From NCBI GenBank assembly GCA_938039195.1, contig CALHVK010000029.1, positions 1 to 40,888 on the forward strand: a stretch of 40,888 nucleotides of DNA. Reading direction: 5' to 3'. The notes beneath the pieces are model-generated. The model made no database searches. It had not been told where the DNA came from and saw nothing but the letters and a program-made list of their open reading frames with translations. Position 1 is the stretch's first letter. Each line of letters starts with the position of its first letter. Of this stretch, positions 24,910-33,345 are shown piece after piece. Position numbers and translations under genes: made by a program. This stretch comes from an uncultured Carnobacteriaceae bacterium. GTDB taxonomy: Bacteria > Bacillota > Bacilli > Lactobacillales > Aerococcaceae.

Positions 24910-26418
24910 ATGGAAAAACGTAAATTTAAGTTTCTTTTGGGAATAATGACATGTACATTTGCACTTTCTGCTTTAGCACCAATTGCTGCTGAAGAAACAA
25001 CACAAGAACCGGGAGAAGGAACTACTGTTGTTGAACAAACAGAGGCTCCAGAAACAACTGAAGCAACGGAGACAACAGAGCAAACTACGACAACAACAAC
25101 GTCGAAAGAACTTCCGATTGAAGAGGATATTTTCGAGATTACAGCTCGTTACGGGTATGACGTTAGTGAATACTACAAACCTGAAGGAGCTATTTTAGTG
25201 GATGCTGAGACTGGGCAAATCCTCTATGGTGATAATATCGATAAACCTTGGGATCCAGCAAGTACTACTAAATTAATGACAGCGTATCTTGTGTATGATG
25301 CAATTAAAGCAGGGAAACTTACATTAGATACTAAAATTACGGCAACAGAAGAAGATAGAGCTATTTCTACAATTGATGATATTAGTAATAACCAAATAAG
25401 AGCAGGAATTGAATATCCGGTTCGCGATTTACTTTATCTTATGATGTATCCTTCTTCAAACGTAGCAACAGTGATGTTATCACACGCGATTAGTAAAACA
25501 AACGAAGAATACATTAAGATGATGAATGATAAAGCCAAAGAATTAGGAATGACAAATTCTAAGTTCTATAACCCTAGTGGGGCTGTTGTTTCAGCGTTCC
25601 GTGGATTATATGTTGTTGAAGGGGTGCCAGATGAGTACAACCAAACAACAGCTCGAGATTTAGCGACTTTAGCTTATTACTTCTTAAAAAACTATCCAGA
25701 ATTTCTTGAAATTACTAGAGAACCTGCTGTTACAACAATGGAAGGAACTCCTGTAGAAGAAACATTCTATACATTAAATCAACTCGCAAGCGGAATGCCT
25801 CAAGGGTATTTTGATGTTGATGGATTTAAGACAGGTTCATCTCCAAATGCAGCATTAAACCATGTTATTACTGCAAAAGGAAAAGGTCGCCGTCTGATTG
25901 AAGTCTTAATGGGTGTTGGTAGCTGGAGCGACTATAACACGAGTGTATTTTACCGTGCACAATTCGGGAATGCACTTTTAGAAAAAGGATTTACAGAATA
26001 TCATGAAGAAACAGTATTAAAAGCTGGTGTTCATGAAATTGATGGTCAAAAGATTAAAGTGGAGAAAGATATTAAAGCTTTAACAAAAGGCGATGAAAAA
26101 CCAACATTTAAATTAGTTGGGGATGAAATCGTAGTGGAACACACTTTCCCGACACTAACAAAAGATATTAAATCAAATGTGTTTAAAGTTACAAAGGTCG
26201 TTGATGAAACAACGACTGAAGAAGCTTCATCAACAGAAAGTTCAACAAATGGTGGAATCTTATCGTTTGATGAGAATAGCGACTTAGGAACATTTGCAAA
26301 CTGGTTAAGAAGCTTAAGTAAAAATCCGCTCTTATTAGCTGGAGTTTTATTAGCTGTTTCAGTAATGATTAGTGGCATTGTTCTTGCAACAGTTCAAGTA
26401 TTTAAAAAGAAAGACTAG
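24910..26418 (+). CDS. dacA: D-alanyl-D-alanine carboxypeptidase (PBP, peptidase S11)
   Basis: Low-molecular-mass penicillin-binding protein that trims the terminal D-Ala from peptidoglycan stem peptides outside the membrane. The 502 residues start with a signal peptide (about 1-27, ending API-AA) and a Thr/Glu-rich low-complexity linker (about 28-66). The S11 domain carries the serine nucleophile in STTK (Ser118, Lys121), SSN (182-184) and KTGSS (307-311). A C-terminal beta domain, a second Thr/Ser/Glu-rich linker (about 437-450) and a membrane helix (about 474-496) followed by KKKD complete it. DacA proteins often anchor by an amphipathic helix; here a true hydrophobic segment is seen. It is longer than the usual 400-440 residues because of the two linkers. 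Confidence 0.93.
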   Translation: MEKRKFKFLLGIMTCTFALSALAPIAAEETTQEPGEGTTVVEQTEAPETTEATETTEQTTTTTTSKELPIEEDIFEITARYGYDVSEYYKPEGAILVDAETGQILYGDNIDKPWDPASTTKLMTAYLVYDAIKAGKLTLDTKITATEEDRAISTIDDISNNQIRAGIEYPVRDLLYLMMYPSSNVATVMLSHAISKTNEEYIKMMNDKAKELGMTNSKFYNPSGAVVSAFRGLYVVEGVPDEYNQTTARDLATLAYYFLKNYPEFLEITREPAVTTMEGTPVEETFYTLNQLASGMPQGYFDVDGFKTGSSPNAALNHVITAKGKGRRLIEVLMGVGSWSDYNTSVFYRAQFGNALLEKGFTEYHEETVLKAGVHEIDGQKIKVEKDIKALTKGDEKPTFKLVGDEIVVEHTFPTLTKDIKSNVFKVTKVVDETTTEEASSTESSTNGGILSFDENSDLGTFANWLRSLSKNPLLLAGVLLAVSVMISGIVLATVQVFKKKD

Positions 26419-26428
26419 TATAAAAAAT

Positions 26429-26456
26429 AACCCTTGAGAAAAAAATCTCAAGGGTT
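26429..26456. terminator. Bidirectional terminator between converging genes
   Basis: A perfect 11-bp stem (AACCCTTGAGA, 26429-26439; TCTCAAGGGTT, 26446-26456) has a T-rich tail on the plus side and an A tract before it, so it reads as a terminator on the minus strand as well. Confidence 0.88.
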
Positions 26457-26466
26457 TGTTCTTTTA

Positions 26467-27090
26467 TTAGAGGAGTTTCCAGAGCCAGTCGATAATAAAT
26501 TTTAAACCGATGGTATAGGCTGCTAATGTGAATGGTTTACAAACTAGAATGATGATGATGAATTTTTTGTAAGTCATCTTTGTTAAACCAGCAAGCATAC
26601 ATAAGAAGTCATCTGGTGAAATAGGGAAGAACATCATGAATGCGAAAAAGTAATCGAACCATTTCCCTTTATCTAGCCAATTGATATAGCGATTATACGT
26701 ATTTTCACTAACCATTGATTTTACAAATTGCTGACCGTATTGTCTTGCAAGATAAAATGCAATAATTGAACCGATAATAATTCCGATATAATTATATACA
26801 TTCCCAATCCAGTTTCCGTAAATATAGACACCAGCAATACTAGTGAGGGCTCCTGGAATAATTGGAACCACTGTTTGTAAAATTTGAAGGAAGATAAAGA
26901 TTGGTGGCCCCCAGATTCCCGCTTGTAACATATAGGCTGATAGCGTCTCTTGTGATGTGAAGAGGCCTTTTTGCCATGCCCAGACGATAAAGACCACTGT
27001 CGCAATCGCTCCAAGAATCGAAGCGATGTTCATGACTTTTTGAGCCGTAGGGGAAAGAGGCTTCCCTTGTTTGATTTCTTCTGTAGTCAT
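26467..27090 (-). CDS. VTT (SNARE-associated, DedA/TVP38-like) membrane protein
   Basis: A 207-residue integral membrane protein. The start at 27090 gives MTTEEIKQG and has AAAGGAG six bases upstream; a longer frame to 27138 would overlap the upstream gene and is rejected. Hydrophobic segments lie at about 20-40, 55-85, 90-112, 140-160 and 175-205. The motif PISPDDFLCMLAGLTKM near residues 150-166 is characteristic of the VTT domain. Some DedA/VTT proteins help return or scramble phospholipid or undecaprenyl-phosphate carriers across the membrane; the substrate here is unknown. Pairing with a glycolipid-type glycosyltransferase 10 bases upstream points to lipid metabolism. Confidence 0.85.
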   Translation of the reverse strand: MTTEEIKQGKPLSPTAQKVMNIASILGAIATVVFIVWAWQKGLFTSQETLSAYMLQAGIWGPPIFIFLQILQTVVPIIPGALTSIAGVYIYGNWIGNVYNYIGIIIGSIIAFYLARQYGQQFVKSMVSENTYNRYINWLDKGKWFDYFFAFMMFFPISPDDFLCMLAGLTKMTYKKFIIIILVCKPFTLAAYTIGLKFIIDWLWKLL

Positions 27091-27100
27091 TATTTCTCCT

Positions 27101-28135
27101 TTATGATAATAAGTTTCTTTCTGTTGCAACTTTATCATAAAACTGTTGCCACTGTTCTAGAATACTTTCTTTTGAATAGAATTGTTCGCCTCGTTTTGAA
27201 CCTTCGCAGGCTTTTGCGTAATAATCGGCGTCTTCTTTTAGTTTTGTTAATTCGTCTTTAAACGTTTGTTGACTGTTTGCTTTTAAGTAATAGTCAAATA
27301 AAATTGGTTTGTACTCTGGTAAGTCACGTAAGAGTAGTGGGATATTTGCGTTCATCGATTCTAAAATCGTCATTGGGAATAATTCCTCGAATGAAAGTTG
27401 AAGCATGACATCTCCCATATTAAAAAATTCATTCATACGATCACGTTCCACTAGACCAAGGAAATGAACGTTATCTGGAAGATCATCCATGTGTTCCATG
27501 ATTTCTTTTCGACCTTCAGAAATCCCTTTAAATGCGAAGTTACCAGCCCACACGAACTGGATATCTGGCATCTTAGTTGCTAAATCAATAAACTCAAGAA
27601 CACCTTTACGCATTTGAAGCTGACCAGCAGATACCACAGTAAATTGGTCTGGATTCAATCCGAATTTTTTACGTAAGTCTGCTTTGGATTGGTCTGTAAT
27701 TTTATAGAACGTTTCACGAGATACGAAGTTAGGAATGTACGTTACTTTAGAACGATCCACACCATATTTTTCTAAATCATCAATAAAACGAGGGTTTACA
27801 GTTACCAAGTAGTCTGCTTGTTTATAAAAAGAGAGCACGTACTTATAGAATAACTCTTTAATTGGTTTTGGAAGTGAAATACTTTTTTCGAGCGTTTCTG
27901 GTAAAAAGTGAACTGATGCAATTGTTGGTTGCTTTTTATTATTTAAAAAGGATTTGAACAGAAAATCTGGATTAATGGTATGGATGTGGTTAATGTCAGC
28001 AATTTTAAGTTGATTCACAACAACGTTATAGCCTTTTAATCCTTCTGTTACAAGGTTTATTTGTTCCTCAGTCGCAGACATGACACCTTGTCCTTTAACG
28101 CTGTCTGCACGAGTTAGCATATTAATTGTAAGCAT
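27101..28135 (-). CDS. GT4 family glycosyltransferase, CpoA-like (glycolipid synthesis)
   Basis: A 344-residue GT-B fold enzyme. The N-terminus MLTINMLTRADSVKGQGV and the C-terminal acceptor/donor motif SFEELFPMTILESM followed by LLLRDLPEY resemble the diacylglycerol glycosyltransferase group that includes pneumococcal CpoA. The EELFPMTILE segment is the E-x7-E retaining GT4 motif. It would add a sugar to (glucosyl-)diacylglycerol, providing membrane glycolipid or a lipoteichoic acid anchor. There is no membrane span; such enzymes attach peripherally. The start has AAAAGGAG upstream. Whether it is the first (mono-) or second (di-) glycosylation step cannot be told from this window; only one such gene is present. 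Confidence 0.8.
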   Translation of the reverse strand: MLTINMLTRADSVKGQGVMSATEEQINLVTEGLKGYNVVVNQLKIADINHIHTINPDFLFKSFLNNKKQPTIASVHFLPETLEKSISLPKPIKELFYKYVLSFYKQADYLVTVNPRFIDDLEKYGVDRSKVTYIPNFVSRETFYKITDQSKADLRKKFGLNPDQFTVVSAGQLQMRKGVLEFIDLATKMPDIQFVWAGNFAFKGISEGRKEIMEHMDDLPDNVHFLGLVERDRMNEFFNMGDVMLQLSFEELFPMTILESMNANIPLLLRDLPEYKPILFDYYLKANSQQTFKDELTKLKEDADYYAKACEGSKRGEQFYSKESILEQWQQFYDKVATERNLLS

Positions 28136-28160
28136 AGTATCTCCTTTTAAGTGTAATTCA

Positions 28161-28201
28161 TAGCTATTTTACCATGAATTTGCTGTTTTGGAAAATAGCT
28201 A
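28161..28201. promoter_or_regulatory. Inverted repeat across the glycosyltransferase promoter
   Basis: TAGCTATTTT (28161-28170) and AAAATAGCTA (28192-28201) are perfect 10-bp inverted arms, extended by CCA/TGG (28172-28174/28189-28191) after one bulged base. The arms cover the minus-strand -10 and -35 boxes, as an operator would. Confidence 0.5.
28166..28194 (-). promoter_or_regulatory. Promoter of the glycosyltransferase-VTT operon
   Basis: On the minus strand TGGTAAAAT (28174-28166) is an extended -10 box, with TTTCCA (28194-28189) 17 bases upstream. Confidence 0.6.
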
Positions 28202-28228
28202 CATAAACTTTGGATAAATTTAATGTTT

Positions 28229-28257
28229 TTGCCTTCTGTACTGAATTTTTGTATACT
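28229..28257 (+). promoter_or_regulatory. Promoter of the 108-residue protein gene
   Basis: TTGCCT (28229-28234) and TATACT (28252-28257) have a 17-base spacer. It diverges from the glycosyltransferase promoter. Confidence 0.6.
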
Positions 28258-28285
28258 AAAAAAGAAGAAAGAAACGAGGTCATTT

Positions 28286-28612
28286 ATGAAGAAATCTAAA
28301 AAATCAAACCGAAATTCAAAAGATGAAGAAATGACATTAGTGGACTGCTATTATATTCCAACAGTTATCGCAGAACAGTTTCGACTATTAAGAGAGCATT
28401 GCGCAGTAGAAGTTGAGAAAGAATTAGCAGCGTTATTCCCTAAAGTGACGAGAGAATCACGAGAGGATGTTGGAGAAGTCGTTGTTTCGTATGATGAAAA
28501 TGACGTTATTACTTGTGAAATCACATTAAGTCCTATTGAAGTTTCTAAATTAGAAAAAGAAATTTCAGCAGATCGTCTCAAAAAATATATTGAAACAAAA
28601 ATTAAAGGCTAA
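28286..28612 (+). CDS. Small conserved-looking protein of unknown function
   Basis: Not recognised. The ATG at 28286 is preferred: it has GAGGT 5 bases upstream and lies 29 bases after the predicted -10 box, whereas an earlier in-frame start at 28223 precedes the promoter. The 108 residues open with a basic Lys/Ser/Asn-rich tail (1-12), then a mixed alpha/beta body. Visible segments are CYYIPTVIAEQFRLLREH, an acidic region EVEKELAALFP and a C-terminal helix LKKYIETKIKG. No membrane segment or signal peptide. It is a single-gene transcript with its own promoter and terminator, which supports it being a real gene. Confidence 0.7.
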   Translation: MKKSKKSNRNSKDEEMTLVDCYYIPTVIAEQFRLLREHCAVEVEKELAALFPKVTRESREDVGEVVVSYDENDVITCEITLSPIEVSKLEKEISADRLKKYIETKIKG

Positions 28613-28617
28613 GAATG

Positions 28618-28650
28618 ATAAACTGGACAAATGTCCAGTTTATTTTGTTT
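28618..28650 (+). terminator. Terminator after the 108-residue protein gene
   Basis: A perfect 11-bp stem (ATAAACTGGAC, 28618-28628; GTCCAGTTTAT, 28633-28643) has a 4-base loop and a T-rich tail. Confidence 0.88.
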
Positions 28651-28685
28651 TTAGAGCCGATATTTTAGAATAGGTCTTTTAGTTT

Positions 28686-28694
28686 TGGTACAAT
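28686..28694 (+). promoter_or_regulatory. Extended -10 promoter of the alcohol dehydrogenase operon
   Basis: TGGTACAAT is a TG-extended -10 box 29 bases before the ATG at 28724; no good -35 is seen. Confidence 0.5.
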
Positions 28695-28723
28695 TAAAGT
28701 AAGAAATAACGAGGTGATATGTT

Positions 28724-29902
28724 ATGACACATGAAATTCAAAATTTTACATTCCAAAATCCAACGAAGATTTTATTCGGAAGAAACAGAATTGAAGATAT
28801 TGATAATGAAATTCCTAAAGACGCTAAAGTATTAGTCCTTTACGGGGGCGGCTCTGTTAAGAAAAACGGAGCATTTGATCGTGCTGTTAAAGCTTTAGGG
28901 AATCGTGAATGGGATGAGTTTTCAGGAATTGAAGCCAACCCAACATTTGAAACATTAATGAAAGCTGTAGAGAAAGTACGTGCAGGCAAATTCAATTATT
29001 TATTAGCAATCGGTGGCGGTTCCGTTATCGATGGGACTAAGTTTGTTTCTGCAGCAAGTCTCTTTACCGAAGACCCAGTCGACTTATTTGGTTGGGGTGT
29101 GGGTAAAGGATTACCTGTACAAGAAGTGGTTCCTTTTGGAACGATTTTAACACTTCCTGCAACAGGTTCTGAAATGAACTCAGGTGCAGTGATTACGCTT
29201 GTTGAGAAAAAAGCAAAAGTAAGTTTCCGTGGACAAAAGACATTCCCTGTATTTTCGGTATTAGAACCTGAATTGACTTATACATTACCAGTTCGTCAAT
29301 TAGTGAATGGATTATTAGATACTTTCATCCACGTAATGGAAAATTATTTAACGTATCCAGTAGGCGCACTGCTTCAAGACCGTTATGCAGAAAGTATATT
29401 ACAAACGTTAATAGAGATTGCATCTCGTGTAATTGATACAGACCATATTGATTACAATGACCGTGGAACATTTATGTGGTGTGCTACCAATGCATTAAAT
29501 GGGACAATTAACTTAGGTGTGCCAACGGATTGGTCTTCACATGCGTTAGGTCATGAAATTACATTAAACCACGGAATTGACCATGGTCGAACATTATCGA
29601 TTGTTCTTCCAGCAATGATGAAAGTAAGAAAACAACAGAAATTTGATAAATTAGTACAATACGGAAAACGTGTTTGGAATTTATCCGGAAGTGATGAAGA
29701 AATCGTTGATGGAGCTATTTCTAAAACTGAAGAATTCTTCAAATCATTAGGAGCTCCAATTCGCTTTAGCGATGTCGGGTTAGGTGAAGAGGTACTTCCA
29801 GCACTCGTAGATGGTTTAACACGCCATAAGAAAGTGAAATTATCTGAGCATGGAGATTTAACTCCAGAAGTCGCATTAGAAGTGTATACAGTTGCATTAT
29901 AG
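28724..29902 (+). CDS. Iron-containing alcohol dehydrogenase (BdhA/YqhD-like)
   Basis: Cytoplasmic NAD(P)H-dependent alcohol/aldehyde oxidoreductase of the group III (iron) family. The 392 residues match the butanol dehydrogenase/YqhD branch. The N-terminal Rossmann-like domain contains YGGGSVKKNG and IGGGSVIDGTK. PATGSEMNSGAV lies mid-protein. Metal ligands appear as Asp and His in LLDTFIHVMENY, His in SSHALGHEI and His in GIDHGRTLSIVLP. The KKNG segment resembles NADPH-using YqhD. A likely role is reduction of short aldehydes during fermentation. It is followed after 47 bases, without a terminator, by the next gene. Confidence 0.9.
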   Translation: MTHEIQNFTFQNPTKILFGRNRIEDIDNEIPKDAKVLVLYGGGSVKKNGAFDRAVKALGNREWDEFSGIEANPTFETLMKAVEKVRAGKFNYLLAIGGGSVIDGTKFVSAASLFTEDPVDLFGWGVGKGLPVQEVVPFGTILTLPATGSEMNSGAVITLVEKKAKVSFRGQKTFPVFSVLEPELTYTLPVRQLVNGLLDTFIHVMENYLTYPVGALLQDRYAESILQTLIEIASRVIDTDHIDYNDRGTFMWCATNALNGTINLGVPTDWSSHALGHEITLNHGIDHGRTLSIVLPAMMKVRKQQKFDKLVQYGKRVWNLSGSDEEIVDGAISKTEEFFKSLGAPIRFSDVGLGEEVLPALVDGLTRHKKVKLSEHGDLTPEVALEVYTVAL

Positions 29903-29949
29903 TTTTAGGTAAAGGGTGTTTTTGTTTCTAACCGTAGGAGGGGATAGAA

Positions 29950-31449
29950 ATGGGTAAACAGTCCATCTATGAAGAGTTTCTTCATAATAGAAAAAGGTAT
30001 CCTAGAATTCCATATTCGTTTATGAATGATAGCGTTGATGGTAAGGGAGAGTTTTTCGCTTTTGCGCTCGGAAAACGAGTGAAGAGTCAAGACCGATTGC
30101 CTCAGTTTTATAGTGCAATGACGCACCTATTAAATCCTAATATTGAAGTTTGCGAAGGGGTATTAAAGTTTGATATCCCTGTGGTGTATTGGATAGAACC
30201 ACTTCTAATCCATTGGAGACAATTCGTTGATCAGTTGTCTGATGAAATGAAGGAATTTCTTTGTGATCGATTAACTGTTTTGATGGAAACCGCTTCCATT
30301 ACAGAAGAGTTCCGAATGACTCTTATGCTATTGGTCTTCTTCAATAACGATTTAACCCAAAGAAAAATCCAATATTTTGAGAAGCACAGCGCATATACAT
30401 TTTATATTGTTTTTGCGAAGTCTTACTGTATTCATGAAAATGAGTGGAGAAACTACTTAAAAAGGCTTGAACCTTCTCTTAGTGGATACGCAAGATTATA
30501 TTACTTGTTCTTTTATCCAATAAGAACCAAGGCAGATGCAGTATTTTTACTGAATGTGATGATGAAACAAGTCAGTATGCGTTCGATTGCTGCAAAAAGT
30601 TGTATGTATCATCCACAATTGCTTCGTGTCATTATGGCTCATGAAATGACTCCTGACGTTGAGCGTAATTATCAACTTTGTCTGTTACACGGGACTACGG
30701 ATGAATTATTTATTCGATGGATGATTGATTCTATTTATCCTTTATCCTTTTTAACAAAAAAGAATCGAGTGTTAACGATAGAGGAAGTAGCTTTATTGTA
30801 CAGGATGAAAGAATGCTTAACGTTAGAACTTACAACGTGTGATGAGGTGGACTCTGAAGCATTTCATCAATTTCATTATTTGAAAGGGCTAGTGGATAAG
30901 GTTATTTGGTCCATTCAAACCAAAGTTGAAGCGTTAATCAAGTCTGCTGTGAAATCGCCAGAAAGAGATGATGCATTAATTATATTTGTCTTAAATCAGA
31001 CGAACGTAAAACTTGGATTTTCTAAATTCAGTCAACTATTAGCAAAAGATCCTTTATCATTAACAGCATTAGGATTAATTGAGAAGTCTACTTCAAAGAC
31101 CTTTATCGAAGAGGCAATAGAGTACATTAAAGAAATTGTAAGACCAGAAGTATATGATTATATGAAGGATCACTCGACATTGGTTTTACCTCCTCAATTT
31201 TTTGCACTTTCTAAGTGGCATGAAGTACTCTTAAATAAAATGATTCAATTTCATCTGATGGATTATGATTATATTTGGCAGTTGCTTCATTTTCCAGATC
31301 ATATTGTAAGAGTAAAGGTTATAGAACTATTAAAATCTTTAAATTTACTGAATAAAAAAGAAGTACGATTATTTTTATATCCTGTTTATAAGGATGAAAT
31401 GGATCGAGAATTAAAAAATGAATTTGAAAAAATTGTTTGGCAACGATAG
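29950..31449 (+). CDS. Large protein of unknown function
   Basis: Not recognised. The start has a strong AGGAGGGG site, 8 bases upstream. The 499 residues appear almost wholly alpha-helical, with no signal peptide and no clear membrane span, although short hydrophobic runs occur (for example MTLMLLVFF and LYYLFFYP). The C-terminal 60 residues (DHIVRVKVIELLKSLNLLNKKE and onwards) have the look of a HEAT- or ARM-like repeat. It is rich in Tyr, Phe, His and Met, with no nucleotide-binding or catalytic motif that I can see. It lies between the alcohol dehydrogenase and uvrC, 19 bases before the latter, so it is probably co-transcribed with both. Confidence 0.8.
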   Translation: MGKQSIYEEFLHNRKRYPRIPYSFMNDSVDGKGEFFAFALGKRVKSQDRLPQFYSAMTHLLNPNIEVCEGVLKFDIPVVYWIEPLLIHWRQFVDQLSDEMKEFLCDRLTVLMETASITEEFRMTLMLLVFFNNDLTQRKIQYFEKHSAYTFYIVFAKSYCIHENEWRNYLKRLEPSLSGYARLYYLFFYPIRTKADAVFLLNVMMKQVSMRSIAAKSCMYHPQLLRVIMAHEMTPDVERNYQLCLLHGTTDELFIRWMIDSIYPLSFLTKKNRVLTIEEVALLYRMKECLTLELTTCDEVDSEAFHQFHYLKGLVDKVIWSIQTKVEALIKSAVKSPERDDALIIFVLNQTNVKLGFSKFSQLLAKDPLSLTALGLIEKSTSKTFIEEAIEYIKEIVRPEVYDYMKDHSTLVLPPQFFALSKWHEVLLNKMIQFHLMDYDYIWQLLHFPDHIVRVKVIELLKSLNLLNKKEVRLFLYPVYKDEMDRELKNEFEKIVWQR

Positions 31450-31468
31450 GAGAAGAAAGGGAGATTGA

Positions 31469-33244
31469 ATGGCTAGTGAATTAATTGAAAGTAAATTAAA
31501 AAATCTTCCTGATTTACCAGGTTGTTATATTATGAGAAACGTTAATGACGACATCGTTTATATCGGAAAGGCAAAAAATCTGAAGAATCGTGTACGTTCT
31601 TATTTTAGAGGAGCGCATGATACTAAAACTGAAAAGTTGGTTAGTGAGATTCATCATTTTGAGTACATCGTAACAAAGACAAATAAAGAATCTCTCTTAC
31701 TTGAAATCAACCTGATTAAGAAATATCAACCGTACTATAATATCAAATTAAAGCAAGGAACGATGTATCCTTACTTGAAGATTACTTCTGAGAAAGATCC
31801 GCAATTAGTTATTTCTCATAAGGTTGAAAAAGATGGCGGAATTTATTTTGGCCCTTATCCAAATGTGACGGCAGCAACAGGAACGCAGCAGCTCATTCAA
31901 AAGATTTATCCTCTACGAAAATGTGGGAAAAATGAAACAAGAGCGTGTTTTTACTATCATTTAGGGCAATGCATTGGTTGCTGCGACCATGAGGTTTCAA
32001 AAGAAGAGTATGATACACAAATCAAAAAGATTCAACGTTTCTTAAATGGGGATGTTAAGACGATTAAGGATGATATAGCCCGGAAAATGAATGAAGCTTC
32101 TGAAAGACTTGATTTTGAAAAAGCGATGGATTATCGTGACCAAATTAAGTACATTGAAGCAACCGTCGAAAAACAAAACATCATGAATGCAGATTTCACA
32201 AATCGAGATGTGTTCTCTTATGTGGTCGATCGTGGTTGGATTTCGATTCAAGTCTTCTTACTCAGACAGTCGACGATTATTAAACGTGAAGCGGCAATGT
32301 TTCCGATATATGACCAGATAGAAGATGAAGTATTATCTTTTATCATCCAGTTTTATGAGGATCAAAACCATATACTTCCAAAAGAAATTCTAGTTCCTGA
32401 AGCCATTGATAAAGAATTACTGTCAGAAACGCTAGATGTGAAAGTGATGACTCCAAAACGTGGGTCTAAGAAACGGATGTTAGACCTAGCGACTCAAAAC
32501 AGTGAGATTTCATTAAATGAAAAATTCAGAAGAGAAGAGCAAAGTCAGTTGAAGACGAAAGGTGCCCTAGAAGAACTTTCAGAAGCCTTGGGGCTAGAAA
32601 AAGTATCGGTTATTGAATCGTTTGACCATTCGAATATTCAAGGGACGAATCCAGTATCAGCGATGGTGGTCTTTAAAGATGGGAAACCAGATCGTAAAAA
32701 TTACCGTAAGTTCAAAGTGAAAACCGTTATTGGTAGCCATGAATTTGCTACAACACAGGAAGTGATTCGTAGACGTTATTCAAGATTATTAAGAGAAGGT
32801 GCTAGACTACCAGATTTAATTTTAATGGATGGCGGTAAGGTTCAAATGAGAGCTGCAATAGAGGTTTTAGAGGATGAATTAGGTCTTACTATCTCCGTTT
32901 GTGGAATGGTTAAAAATGAAAAGCATAAGACTTCAACCTTATTGTATGGTGAGGAATATAAAGAAATCAATCTAGATCGTAAAGGACAAGCGTTCCAACT
33001 GATTCAACGGATACAAGAAGAAGTTCACCGTTTTGCCATTACATTCCATAGACAAGTACGAAGTAAAAATACATTCGCTTCGAAATTGGAAATGATTGAT
33101 GGAGTCGGCCCACAAACAAGAAAGAAACTATTGCGTCATTTTAAAACAATAACAGCAATGAAACAAGCCAGTCTTGAGGATTTACAAACTATCGGAATTT
33201 CTGAAAGAGTAGCCAGAAATATTCTTGAAGAAATAGGCAAATAA
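31469..33244 (+). CDS. uvrC: Excinuclease ABC subunit C
   Basis: Makes both incisions in nucleotide excision repair after UvrA/UvrB damage recognition. The 591 residues contain the GIY-YIG nuclease domain (about 10-95; LPGCYIMRN, VYIGKAKNL). A cysteine-rich region includes CIGCCDHEVS, the UvrB-binding helix pair (DFEKAMDYRDQI) is at about 210-225, and the RNase H-like nuclease domain has ESFDHSNIQG and LILMDGGK. Helix-hairpin-helix motifs lie at the C-terminus (MIDGVGPQTRKKLL). Full length for the family. A very strong hairpin follows. Confidence 0.96.
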   Translation: MASELIESKLKNLPDLPGCYIMRNVNDDIVYIGKAKNLKNRVRSYFRGAHDTKTEKLVSEIHHFEYIVTKTNKESLLLEINLIKKYQPYYNIKLKQGTMYPYLKITSEKDPQLVISHKVEKDGGIYFGPYPNVTAATGTQQLIQKIYPLRKCGKNETRACFYYHLGQCIGCCDHEVSKEEYDTQIKKIQRFLNGDVKTIKDDIARKMNEASERLDFEKAMDYRDQIKYIEATVEKQNIMNADFTNRDVFSYVVDRGWISIQVFLLRQSTIIKREAAMFPIYDQIEDEVLSFIIQFYEDQNHILPKEILVPEAIDKELLSETLDVKVMTPKRGSKKRMLDLATQNSEISLNEKFRREEQSQLKTKGALEELSEALGLEKVSVIESFDHSNIQGTNPVSAMVVFKDGKPDRKNYRKFKVKTVIGSHEFATTQEVIRRRYSRLLREGARLPDLILMDGGKVQMRAAIEVLEDELGLTISVCGMVKNEKHKTSTLLYGEEYKEINLDRKGQAFQLIQRIQEEVHRFAITFHRQVRSKNTFASKLEMIDGVGPQTRKKLLRHFKTITAMKQASLEDLQTIGISERVARNILEEIGK

Positions 33245-33251
33245 CTATATA

Positions 33252-33297
33252 AAAATAAAAATGGAACAGGTTGTAAAATCTGTTTCATTTTTATTTT
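33252..33297 (+). terminator. Terminator after uvrC
   Basis: An 18-bp stem (33252-33269 with 33280-33297, one G-T pair) has a 10-base loop. The descending arm is T-rich, so the stem itself supplies the U tract. Confidence 0.88.
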
Positions 33298-33316
33298 ATT
33301 TTCCAAGTTTTATTCA

Positions 33317-33345
33317 TTGTATTTTACAGGGGAGTATGGTATCGT
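33317..33345 (+). promoter_or_regulatory. Possible promoter of the ABC transporter genes
   Basis: TTGTAT (33317-33322) and TATCGT (33340-33345) have a 17-base spacer; the -10 is preceded by TGG, giving an extended form. Consensus match is modest. Confidence 0.35.

Noticed and set aside
27091..27138. Longer N-terminus for the VTT membrane protein
   Set aside because: It overlaps the upstream glycosyltransferase gene, and the AAAGGAG site fits the start at 27090.
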